NCBI RefSeq assembly: GCF_012034245.1
Contig: NZ_JAATEO010000002.1
Location: 124,001 to 188,000 of the forward strand
From: Micromonospora thermarum
GTDB lineage: Bacteria > Actinomycetota > Actinomycetes > Mycobacteriales > Micromonosporaceae
Direction of reading: 5' to 3'
DNA: 64,000 bases
Of this stretch, positions 27,004 to 35,164 are shown piece after piece. The notes beneath the pieces are model-generated. The model did no database searches, had not been told where the DNA came from, and worked only from the letters and a program-made list of their open reading frames with translations. Made by a program: the position numbers and the translations under genes. Positions within the stretch are counted from its first letter, which is position 1; the number at the start of each line of letters is the position of its first letter.

Positions 27004-29427
27004 TCAAGCCTGACGCATCTCACGCGATGAGTCAACTGATCCCACATGTTGGTTAACGGATCTTGCGGAATCCCCCGTTCGGGTGGCATCGGGACCCTGT
27101 TCGACCTGCTCGAAGGCGGGTTGGCGGGGAGCCGGGAGCCTCGGCAGGCGTCGAGGAGGCGTGGGACGGGCCGGCGGAGCGGGCGGCGCCGAGGTCGGGA
27201 CCGGCCGGGCGCCGGGCGACGTGGCGGCCTCCAGCATCGCTTCCAGGTGCTCGGCCGGCACCCCCCAGCCGAAGAGGGCGCCCTGCCCGAAACGGCAGCC
27301 GGCGGCCACCACCGCGGCCAGCTCGGTCGGGGTGGTGACGCCCTCGGCGATGACCTCCAGACCGAGCTGGTGACCCAGGCGCAACACGATGTCGACCATC
27401 GGGGCGAACGCCGGCCCGTCGGTACCGACCGGGCGGACCGGCTCGTGCTCGGCGACGAGGCTGTGGTCGATCTTGAGAATGTCGATCGGCAGGCGGCGCA
27501 GCTGGCCGAGCGACGAGTACCCGGCGCCGAAGTCGTCCAGCGCGATCCGGACGCCGGTCCGTCGCAGTGCGCTCAGCCGGCGGATCAGCTCGTCCAGGTC
27601 GGTCGCGACCGCGTGCTCGGTGACCTCCAGCACCAGGCGCTGCGATGGGACGTGGTGGGCGCGCAGCGCCTCGGCGACCTGGAGGACGTACTCCGGGGCG
27701 TGCAGCTCCCGGGGCGAGACGTTCACCGACACCCACACGTCGTGGCCGTCGGCCAGCCAGCGGGAGAGCTGGTGGCATGCCTCGTGCAGCACCCAGGCAC
27801 CCAGCTTGGCGATCATCCCGCACTCCTCGGCGAGCGGGATGAACTCGTCGGGCCGCACGTTGCCCAGCTCCGGGTGGTGCCAGCGGAGCAGCGCCTCGGC
27901 CCCCACCGGGCGCACCGACGGCAGCGACGCGACCGGCTGGAACGCCAGCCGCAGCTCGCCGCGCTCGATCGCGCCGCGCAGCTCGTGCTCCAGGGTGGTC
28001 CGCCGGCGCAGCAGCCGGTCGTATGCGGCGTCGTACCGCTCGATCCGGTTCTTGCCGCGCTGCTTGGCGTACCGCAGGGCCAGGTCGGCGTGGCGCAGCA
28101 GCAGCTCGACGTCGAGCTCGCCGGCCCAGCCGGCGGTGCCGATGCTCACCGAGAGGAACACCGCCCCCTCCGGCTGCTCGTACGCCGCTCCGAGCAACCC
28201 GAGCAGTCGCTGACCGACCCGGTCGGCGTCGGCCGGCCGGCCCGGCATCAGCACGGCGAACTCGTCGCCGCCGAGCCGGGCCGCCACGTCGCCGGGCCGC
28301 AGGTTGCCGCGCAGTCGCCGGCCCACCTCGGCGAGGACCGCGTCACCGGCGTCGTGGCCCCGCATGTCGTTGACGTTCTTGAAGCCGTCCAGATCGAGGG
28401 TGAGCAGCACGCACGGGGTGCCCGCCTCCGCGCAGCGGTGCAGCGCCCGTAGCAGCCCGCGCCGGTTGGCCAGGCCGGTCAGCGGGTCGGTGTGCGCGAG
28501 CTCACGGAAGTGGGCCTCCCGCTCGGCCAGCCGGCCCGCGTACCTCCGGACGTCGTGCAGGGTCAGGTACTGCCGGGCCACCAGCGCGAAGCCCTCCACG
28601 CTGCCGGCAACGATGCCCAGCGCGTCGAACCGGCCGTCCTGGAGCAGGTGGTACATCGCCGAGGCCGCCATCGCGAACATCGGCAGCACCGCGTACTCGG
28701 CGTCGCGCCGGTTCACGTCGACCTCGAACCGGCAGGGCGGGTCGAGCCGGCGGACCACCAGCGCGACGGTCAACAGACCGGCGGCCAGCACCGCCGCCCC
28801 GACCACCGCCAGCACCGGGCCGGCCTGGCACAGGCCGGTGGCGATACCCAGCCCGCCGGTGGTCACGCCGACGGCGCCGGCCGCGAGCGTGGCGAGCCGG
28901 TGCCGCCGGGGCGGGGCACGGAAGACCAGAATGGTGGCCAGCCCCACGGTGAGCGCCGCGCTGACGGTGGCGAGCAGGATCGGCTCGCAGGCCATCGGGG
29001 TGGCGTCGCCGAGCAGCCGGGTCGGCGCGGAGAAGAGCACCCACCCCACGAACCAGAGCGCGGTGGCGACGATCAGGCCGTCCAGCGACAGTCGGGTGGC
29101 CACCCCGGGCGTGGGCGCCACGCCGGGCAGCCGCAGCAGCCCCGCCGCGAAGAGCAGCCCGCTGACGGCGGTGACCAGCGCCACGACCTCGGCCCAGCCG
29201 GTACGCCGCGTCGACCCGTGATCGGCGTGGCCCGCCGCCTCCAGCGCCACTCCCACCCCGACCAGCACCGCCACCAGCCCGACTCCGGCAGCGGCGGCGA
29301 GCAGCACGTACGTCGACCGGTGCCCGGCCGCCCGCCGGCGCGCGCCGACGGCCAGCAGCGCGGCGGCCGACGCGGCGACGAGCGCGCTCAACACCGCGAC
29401 GGTGAGCATGCCCGGGGGTGACAGCAC
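27004..29427 (-). CDS. GGDEF-EAL membrane protein (cyclic di-GMP turnover)
   Basis: 807 residues. About eight membrane helices in residues 1-270, a short linker, then GGDEF domain (about 310-470: active-site [25 protein letters not shown]) and EAL domain (480-730: [34 protein letters not shown]). Both motifs are intact, so it could make and break c-di-GMP. A Pro/Ala-rich tail ends it. The GTG start has CACAGT 6 nt upstream (leaderless type). Its stop is only 4 nt before the ilvB leader peptide, so the ilvB promoter overlaps its 3' end. Confidence 0.88.
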   Translation of the reverse strand: MLSPPGMLTVAVLSALVAASAAALLAVGARRRAAGHRSTYVLLAAAAGVGLVAVLVGVGVALEAAGHADHGSTRRTGWAEVVALVTAVSGLLFAAGLLRLPGVAPTPGVATRLSLDGLIVATALWFVGWVLFSAPTRLLGDATPMACEPILLATVSAALTVGLATILVFRAPPRRHRLATLAAGAVGVTTGGLGIATGLCQAGPVLAVVGAAVLAAGLLTVALVVRRLDPPCRFEVDVNRRDAEYAVLPMFAMAASAMYHLLQDGRFDALGIVAGSVEGFALVARQYLTLHDVRRYAGRLAEREAHFRELAHTDPLTGLANRRGLLRALHRCAEAGTPCVLLTLDLDGFKNVNDMRGHDAGDAVLAEVGRRLRGNLRPGDVAARLGGDEFAVLMPGRPADADRVGQRLLGLLGAAYEQPEGAVFLSVSIGTAGWAGELDVELLLRHADLALRYAKQRGKNRIERYDAAYDRLLRRRTTLEHELRGAIERGELRLAFQPVASLPSVRPVGAEALLRWHHPELGNVRPDEFIPLAEECGMIAKLGAWVLHEACHQLSRWLADGHDVWVSVNVSPRELHAPEYVLQVAEALRAHHVPSQRLVLEVTEHAVATDLDELIRRLSALRRTGVRIALDDFGAGYSSLGQLRRLPIDILKIDHSLVAEHEPVRPVGTDGPAFAPMVDIVLRLGHQLGLEVIAEGVTTPTELAAVVAAGCRFGQGALFGWGVPAEHLEAMLEAATSPGARPVPTSAPPAPPARPTPPRRLPRLPAPRQPAFEQVEQGPDATRTGDSARSVNQHVGSVDSSREMRQA
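27007..27035 (-). promoter_or_regulatory. Probable ilvB operon promoter inside the GGDEF-EAL 3' end
   Basis: On the minus strand TTGACT (27035-27030) is followed after 17 nt by CAGGCT (27012-27007). The transcription start predicted from the -10 box falls at or near the ATG of the leader peptide at 26999. The -10 match is weak. Confidence 0.5.
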
Positions 29428-29537
29428 GCCTCAACTGTGCCGGATCGCCCTGCGTAATGGGGTACCGGGTGTGCATCTGTTGGGACACGTCCCGCGCGGG
29501 CGGCGGCCGCGCGGGCGGCGGTGCCAGACTGGTAGGC

Positions 29538-31385
29538 ATGCCTGAGCTGCGGTCGAAGACCTCCACGCACGGTCGGACGATGGCCGGCGCCCGGGCCCTG
29601 TGGCGGGCCACCGGGATGACCGACGACGATTTCGGCAAGCCGATCGTCGCCATCGCCAACAGCTTCACCCAGTTCGTCCCCGGTCACGTACACCTCAAGG
29701 ACCTCGGCGGCCTCGTCGCCGACGCGGTGGCCGAGGCCGGCGGGGTGGGCCGCGAGTTCAACACCATCGCGGTCGACGACGGCATCGCGATGGGCCACGG
29801 CGGGATGCTCTACTCGCTGCCCAGCCGGGAGCTGATCGCCGACGCCGTGGAGTACATGGTCAACGCCCACTGCGCGGACGCCCTGGTCTGCATCTCCAAC
29901 TGCGACAAGATCACGCCGGGCATGCTGCTGGCCGCGCTCCGGCTCAACATCCCGACCGTCTTCGTCTCCGGCGGCCCGATGGAGGCCGGCAAGACGGTCG
30001 CGATCGAGGGCGTGGTCCACTCCAAGATCGACCTGATCGACGCCATGATCGCCGCCTCCAACGAGGCCGTGACCGAGGACCAGCTCGGGGCCATCGAACG
30101 CTCGGCCTGCCCGACCTGCGGCTCCTGCTCCGGCATGTTCACCGCCAACTCGATGAACTGCCTCACCGAGGCCATCGGCCTGGCGCTGCCCGGCAACGGC
30201 TCGACCCTCGCCACCCACGCCGCGCGCCGGTCGCTCTTCGTCGAGGCCGGACGCACCGTCGTGGAGATCGCCAAGCGGTGGTACGACGGCGACGACGCCT
30301 CGGTGCTGCCCCGGTCGATCGCGGGCCGGGCGGCCTTCGAGAACGCGGTCGCGCTGGACGTGGCGATGGGCGGGTCGACCAACACGATCCTGCACCTGCT
30401 CGCCGCCGCGCGGGAGGCCGAGCTGGACTTCGCCGTCGCCGACATCGACGCCATCTCCCGGCGGGTGCCCTGCCTCGCCAAGGTCGCACCGAACTCGCCG
30501 CAGTACCACATGGAGGACGTGCACCGGGCCGGCGGCATCCCGGCCATCCTCGGTGAGCTGGACCGCGCCGGCCTGCTCAACCGGGACGTGCACGCCGTGC
30601 ACTCCCCCTCGCTGGAGCGCTGGCTCGCCGACTGGGACGTGCGCGGCGGATCGGCGACCCCGGAGGCGGTGGAGCTGTTCCACGCGGCGCCGGGCGGGGT
30701 GCGTACCACCGAGCCGTTCTCGACCACCAACCGCTGGTCGTCGCTGGACACCGACGCGGCCGGCGGCTGCGTCCGGGACCGCGAGCACGCGTACAGCGCC
30801 GACGGCGGGCTGGCCATCCTGCACGGCAACCTCGCGCCGGACGGCTGCGTGGTGAAGACCGCCGGGGTGCCCGAGGAGTGCCTGACGTTCCGCGGGCCGG
30901 CGAAGGTCTACGAGTCGCAGGACGACGCGGTGTCGGCGATCCTCGCCAAGGAGGTCGTCGCCGGGGACGTGGTGGTGATCCGGTACGAGGGGCCGAAGGG
31001 CGGCCCGGGCATGCAGGAGATGCTCTACCCCACCTCGTTCCTCAAGGGTCGCGGGCTGGGCCGGGCCTGCGCGCTGCTCACCGACGGGCGGTTCTCCGGC
31101 GGCACCTCCGGGCTGTCCATCGGGCATGTCTCGCCGGAGGCGGCCTCCGGGGGCCTGATCGCGCTGGTCGAGGAGGGCGACGAGATCGTCATCGACATCC
31201 CGGGGCGCTCCATCGAGCTGAACGTGCCGGACGACGTGCTCCAGGCCCGGCGGATCGCCCAGGAGAAGCGGGACCGCCCGTACACCCCGGTCGACCGGCA
31301 GCGCCCGGTGTCGGCGGCGCTGCGCGCGTACGCCTCGATGGCCACCTCGGCCAGCGACGGCGCCTACCGCCGCGTCCCGGAGTGA
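29538..31385 (+). CDS. ilvD: Dihydroxy-acid dehydratase
   Basis: 615 residues. Dehydrates dihydroxy acids to 2-keto acids in Val/Ile synthesis with an iron-sulfur cluster. Cluster Cys are in [11 protein letters not shown] and [12 protein letters not shown]. The C-terminal motif [21 protein letters not shown] is intact. Starts at ATG 29538 ([26 protein letters not shown]), chosen because the frame upstream lacks a ribosome site; CAGACT lies 7 nt upstream. It is transcribed away from ilvBNC, beyond the GGDEF-EAL gene. Confidence 0.96.
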   Translation: MPELRSKTSTHGRTMAGARALWRATGMTDDDFGKPIVAIANSFTQFVPGHVHLKDLGGLVADAVAEAGGVGREFNTIAVDDGIAMGHGGMLYSLPSRELIADAVEYMVNAHCADALVCISNCDKITPGMLLAALRLNIPTVFVSGGPMEAGKTVAIEGVVHSKIDLIDAMIAASNEAVTEDQLGAIERSACPTCGSCSGMFTANSMNCLTEAIGLALPGNGSTLATHAARRSLFVEAGRTVVEIAKRWYDGDDASVLPRSIAGRAAFENAVALDVAMGGSTNTILHLLAAAREAELDFAVADIDAISRRVPCLAKVAPNSPQYHMEDVHRAGGIPAILGELDRAGLLNRDVHAVHSPSLERWLADWDVRGGSATPEAVELFHAAPGGVRTTEPFSTTNRWSSLDTDAAGGCVRDREHAYSADGGLAILHGNLAPDGCVVKTAGVPEECLTFRGPAKVYESQDDAVSAILAKEVVAGDVVVIRYEGPKGGPGMQEMLYPTSFLKGRGLGRACALLTDGRFSGGTSGLSIGHVSPEAASGGLIALVEEGDEIVIDIPGRSIELNVPDDVLQARRIAQEKRDRPYTPVDRQRPVSAALRAYASMATSASDGAYRRVPE

Positions 31386-31436
31386 CAGGAAGGGCCTCCT
31401 CGCCGGGCTCGGCGCACTGCCCGGGTGACCCGTCGG

Positions 31437-31477
31437 GAAGGTCTTGAGGGAACTCGGCCCCTGGAAGGGCCACCTTC
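31437..31477. terminator. Hairpin between ilvD and sulP
   Basis: Nested inverted repeats: outer GAAGGT (31437-31442) / ACCTTC (31472-31477) and inner GGCCC (31456-31460) / GGGCC (31467-31471). It sits between converging stops and could serve both genes. Confidence 0.5.
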
Positions 31478-31492
31478 TTCCCTGGTCTCGCG

Positions 31493-33232
31493 TTACCGGG
31501 CCGACGGTGGCGTGGCCGGATCCGCTCCGGCGAGCGCCAGCCGGCGGGCGTACGCGATGGCGGCCGGGGTGTCCGGGAAGATCAGTCCCGCACGGCGCAG
31601 CTCGTCGGCGACGCCGAGGGCGCTGAGCACCTGGTCGTGACCCGGCGTGATGCCGGAGACCAGCACCACGATGCCGCGCGACCGCAGCCGGTCGATGGCG
31701 TCGCCGAGCACCTGCGCTCCGGTCGCGTCGATCGTCGACACCCGGGACATGCGCAGGATCACCACGCGGACGTCGGCCACCTCGGCCAGCTCCAGCAGAA
31801 ACGTGTGCGCGGCGGCGAAGAAGAGCGGCCCGTCCAGCCGGTACGCGACGATGTGCTCGGCGAGCAGCGCGTGTTCCTCAGCGCTGTGCTCGCCCGGGTC
31901 GAGGGGCACCTGTTCCAGCCGGGCGCTGCGCGCCACCGCCCGCAGCGCGAGGACGACCGCCACGGCCAACCCGACCGCGACAGCGGTCACCAGGTCCCAG
32001 ATCACGGTGACGCCGAAGGTCAACACGAGGACCGTGGCGTCGCCCCGGGTGGCGCGCAGCAGCGCCCGGAGCGACGCGGCCTCGACCATCCGGACGGTGG
32101 TGGCCAGCAGCACCCCGGCCAGCGCGGCGAGCGGGATCCGGCCGACGAGCGGGGCGGCGGCGAGCACGATCACCGCGAGCGCGACCGCATGGGTGAGCGC
32201 GGCGAGCTTCGACGCGGCCCCCGCCCGGACGTTCACGGCGGTGCGGGCGATGGCGGCCGTCGCCGGAATGCCGCCGAAGAGCGGAGCGGCCAGGTTGGCC
32301 AGCCCCTGCCCGAAGAGCTCCCGGTCCGGGTCGTGCCGCTCACCGACCGTCAATCCGTCGGCGACCGTCGCCGACAGCAGGCTCTCCAGCGCGGCGAGCG
32401 CGGCCACCGCCAGCGCGCTGGGCAGCAGCACGCCGACCGCGCCGAGGTCGAGGAAGTCCAACGACGGTGCCGGCCACCCCTGGGGCAGCTCGCCGATGCG
32501 GGCCAGCTCGACCGGGACGAGTTCGGCGAGGAGGGTCGCGGCAGCCACGCCGACCAGGGAGAACGGCAGGCCGGGACGCCACCGGGCGCCGAGCAGCATG
32601 AGCGCCGCCACCCCGAGCGCCATCACGACGGCCGCCGGACGGGGGTGGACGACGAAACGGGCGACGGCGTCCGCGGCCACCGCCCACACCTTGTCGCCGT
32701 GGGCGTCGGTGACGCCAAGGGCCGCCGGCACCTGTTGTAGGGCGATGACCACGGCGATGCCGGCGGTGAAGCCCTCGATCACCGGGGTCGGCAGGTAGCG
32801 GACGTACCGGCCGAGGCGGGCCAGCGCGAGGGCGACGAGGATGAGCCCGGCGAGCGCGCCGACCATCAGCACCCCGGTCGCGCCGAACCGCTGCACGACC
32901 GGCACGAGCACTACGGTCATCGCCCCGGTCGGGCCGGAGACCTGGAGGTTCGAGCCGCCGAAGACGGCCGCCACGGCACCGGCGACCACGGCCGTCACCA
33001 GCCCCGCCTCGGCGCCGAGGCCGGAGGTGACGCCGAAGGCGAGGGCCAGCGGCAACGCGACCACGGCCACGGTCAGGCCGGCGATCAGGTCCCGGCGGGG
33101 CGAGCGGCGGACCGCCGCCCAGTCGGCCCGGCCGGGCAGCATCCCGAGCACCCGGTCCCGCAACAGAGCGGTGGCGGCCGGTCGTCCCGGCGCGGCCTCC
33201 ACGTGGGTGGCCACCGGCGACACTCCCGTCAC
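31493..33232 (-). CDS. SulP-family anion transporter with STAS domain
   Basis: 579 residues. Ten to twelve membrane helices (about 40-430), with the SulP family start DLIAGLTVAVVALPLALAFG near 44 and the repeat GLVTAVVAGAVAAVFGGSNLQVSGPTGA. The C-terminal STAS domain (about 455-560) holds VSTIDATGAQVLGD. SulP members carry sulfate, bicarbonate or other anions; substrate not readable. GTG 33232 overlaps the arsR stop (GTGA), so the two are coupled; a second GTG 9 nt downstream is the alternative start. Confidence 0.88.
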   Translation of the reverse strand: MTGVSPVATHVEAAPGRPAATALLRDRVLGMLPGRADWAAVRRSPRRDLIAGLTVAVVALPLALAFGVTSGLGAEAGLVTAVVAGAVAAVFGGSNLQVSGPTGAMTVVLVPVVQRFGATGVLMVGALAGLILVALALARLGRYVRYLPTPVIEGFTAGIAVVIALQQVPAALGVTDAHGDKVWAVAADAVARFVVHPRPAAVVMALGVAALMLLGARWRPGLPFSLVGVAAATLLAELVPVELARIGELPQGWPAPSLDFLDLGAVGVLLPSALAVAALAALESLLSATVADGLTVGERHDPDRELFGQGLANLAAPLFGGIPATAAIARTAVNVRAGAASKLAALTHAVALAVIVLAAAPLVGRIPLAALAGVLLATTVRMVEAASLRALLRATRGDATVLVLTFGVTVIWDLVTAVAVGLAVAVVLALRAVARSARLEQVPLDPGEHSAEEHALLAEHIVAYRLDGPLFFAAAHTFLLELAEVADVRVVILRMSRVSTIDATGAQVLGDAIDRLRSRGIVVLVSGITPGHDQVLSALGVADELRRAGLIFPDTPAAIAYARRLALAGADPATPPSAR

Positions 33233-33567
33233 CGGTCCTCGCCGGAGGCGCGCAGTTCGTCCAGGAGGGCGTCCCGGTCGGTGAGCACCGCACCGAGGAT
33301 GCGCCGCCCGGCGGCGAGGAGGTCGGCCACGTCGGGGGTGCTCAGCGCGTACATGACCAGGGGCCCGTCCCGCCACGTGGTGACCATGCCGGCGCGGCGC
33401 AGCACGGCGAGCTGCTGGGAGAGGTTGGACGGCTCGACGTCGATCGCGACGAGCAGGTCGCGGACCGGCTTGGGGCCGTCCTGGAGCAGCTCGAGGACCC
33501 GGATGCGGACCGGGTGCCCGAGAGTACGGAACAGCTCCGCCTTCGCCTGGTACAGCGGCACGGACAC
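33229..33567 (-). CDS. ArsR-family winged-helix regulator
   Basis: 112 residues. Winged helix with LFRTLGHPVRIRVLELLQDG and the recognition helix region EPSNLSQQLAVLRRAGMVTTWR, as in ArsR/SmtB. No Cys is present, so a metal thiol sensor (CxCxxC) is unlikely. Overlap with the SulP transporter gene and an operator-like repeat 23 nt upstream of its start suggest autoregulation of the pair, with sensing linked to the transported anion or redox state (inference). Confidence 0.9.
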   Translation of the reverse strand: MSVPLYQAKAELFRTLGHPVRIRVLELLQDGPKPVRDLLVAIDVEPSNLSQQLAVLRRAGMVTTWRDGPLVMYALSTPDVADLLAAGRRILGAVLTDRDALLDELRASGEDR

Positions 33568-33589
33568 GAGAAACCCTCCCCACGAGACC

Positions 33590-33619
33590 TGAAGACTTTA
33601 CCACTTGCGAAAATCTTCA
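33590..33619. promoter_or_regulatory. Probable ArsR operator
   Basis: 10-bp arms TGAAGACTTT (33590-33599) and AAAATCTTCA (33610-33619), one mismatch, 10-nt spacer, centred about 38 nt upstream of the arsR start in an AT-rich patch. Length, spacing and place fit a self-regulating ArsR operator. Confidence 0.75.
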
Positions 33620-33635
33620 AATTGCTCCACAGATG

Positions 33636-33842
33636 GGACCGACGACGGCAGTCGGTGCGCCCGATCCAGGCGAGCCGCGCCTCGTTGTCGTCGACGTACG
33701 GGTCGGCGATGAGCCCGGCGGCGAGCAGGTCGGTGTGGACGCAGCCGGGGACGGCGGCCGGCACCACCCGGTCGGCGACAGTGGCCGGCACCTGCGGCCC
33801 GGACAGCGCCCGCAGGGTCCAGCCCTCGTGCAACGGGGTCAC
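33636..33842 (-). pseudogene. Remnant of a beta-mannosidase (GH2) gene, N-terminal end only
   Basis: About 67 codons from ATG 33842 read MTPLHEGWTLRALSG then VPGCVHTDLLAAGLIADPYVDDNEARLAWIGRTD, which is the N-terminal sugar-binding region of GH2 beta-mannosidases (typical VPGCVHTDLL and DPYxDDNE motifs). After WIGRTD the match is lost and the frame runs into the arsR region. A full enzyme is about 800 residues, so the rest has been deleted. It faces the LacI-family gene, whose likely former target it was. Confidence 0.8.
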
Positions 33843-33987
33843 GACTTCACCGCATCCGCGCGAGCGTCTAACTGAACCGGATAAGTGACGACACCGTACG
33901 GGCGGCCTGCAACCGCGTCAACGGCCGGTCAACGAAGCGACGCGCGGGGTAACGGCCGGAGCCTCTGGGAGCGTGCTCATACGGGGT

Positions 33988-33997
33988 GAAGCGCTTC
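33988..33997. promoter_or_regulatory. LacI-family operator candidate
   Basis: GAAGCGCTTC, a perfect 10-bp palindrome with central CG typical of LacI-family operators, lies between the beta-mannosidase remnant and the LacI-type gene. It is 124 nt before the lacI-type start at 34121 and 146 nt before the remnant start at 33842. Confidence 0.6.
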
Positions 33998-34120
33998 CTG
34001 ACGCACCTTCGAGCGCCGGTTCGGCGTTTCCGCCCACACGCCGGCTGACGTAGGCTGAACCGAGCAAGTGGTCACCAGCCGACGATGACACGGGGGCGGC
34101 GGAGCACGAAGGGGGCGCCG

Positions 34121-35143
34121 GTGAAGCGGCCGACGATCGCCGACGTCGCACGACGGGCCGGAGTGTCGAAGGGAGCTGTCTCCTACGCGCTCAACGGCCA
34201 GCCCGGCGTCTCGGAGGCGACCCGGCAACGCATCCTCGCCGTCGCGGCGGAGATCGGCTTCAGTCGCAGCAGTGCCGCCCGGGCGCTGTCCGGCTCCGCC
34301 TCGGACGCCATCGGCCTGGCGCTGTGCCGGCCCGCCCGCACCCTCGGGATCGAGCCGTTCTTCATGGAGCTGATCAGCGGCGTCGAGGCGGAACTCTCCG
34401 CCCGGTCGTACGCGCTGACCCTCCAGGTGGTCGCCGACCAGGACGCCGAGATCGCGGTCTACCGCCGCTGGTGGGGCGAGCGGCGGGTGGACGGGGTGCT
34501 CGTGTGCGACCTGCGCACCGACGACCGGCGCGTCCCGGTCCTGGAGGAGCTGGGCCTGCCCGCCGTCGTGATCGGCGGCCCCGGCGGCACGGGGCGGCTC
34601 GCCAGCGTCTGGTCCGACGACGCGGCCGCCCTGGTGGAGACCGTGGAGTACCTGGCCGCCCTCGGCCACCGCCGCATCGCGCGGGTCGGCGGCCTGCCCG
34701 AGCTGCTGCACACGTCCATCCGCACGGAGGCCTTCACCCAGGTGTGCCGGCGGCTCGACCTGCCCGACGCGGTGACCGTCCCGTCCGACTACACCGGCGA
34801 GGAGGGCGCCCGCGCCACCCGCCGCCTGCTCAGCTCGCCCGCGCGGCCCACCGCCGTCATCTACGACAACGACGTGATGGCGATCGCCGGGCTGTCGGTG
34901 GCGCAGGAGATGGGGCTCGCCGTCCCGGGCGACCTGTCCATCGTGGCCTGGGACGACTCGCCGCTGTGCCGGCTGGTGCACCCGCCGCTGACCGCGCTGG
35001 GCCGGGACATCCCCGCGTACGGCGTACACGCCGCCCGGCAACTGCTCGCGGTGATCGGTGGGGCGTCGGTCGGCGAGTTCCGGGACGAGACCGCCCACCT
35101 CACCCCGCGCGGCAGCACCGCATCGCCACTCCGGATCGGCTGA
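34121..35143 (+). CDS. LacI-family transcriptional regulator
   Basis: 340 residues. The N-terminal helix-turn-helix is the LacI consensus (PTIADVARRAGVSKGAVSYALNG) with hinge helix SSAARALSG, then a periplasmic-binding-protein-like sugar-sensing domain (SIVAWDDSPLCRLVHPPLTAL near the end). GTG 34121 is chosen since AAGGGGG lies about 7 nt upstream and MKRPTIADV is the usual start; an ATG 36 nt upstream lacks a ribosome site. It probably once controlled the divergent beta-mannosidase, now a remnant, so its present target is unclear. Confidence 0.92.
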   Translation: MKRPTIADVARRAGVSKGAVSYALNGQPGVSEATRQRILAVAAEIGFSRSSAARALSGSASDAIGLALCRPARTLGIEPFFMELISGVEAELSARSYALTLQVVADQDAEIAVYRRWWGERRVDGVLVCDLRTDDRRVPVLEELGLPAVVIGGPGGTGRLASVWSDDAAALVETVEYLAALGHRRIARVGGLPELLHTSIRTEAFTQVCRRLDLPDAVTVPSDYTGEEGARATRRLLSSPARPTAVIYDNDVMAIAGLSVAQEMGLAVPGDLSIVAWDDSPLCRLVHPPLTALGRDIPAYGVHAARQLLAVIGGASVGEFRDETAHLTPRGSTASPLRIG

Positions 35144-35164
35144 ACCGATTCAGCCGGCGCGTCC

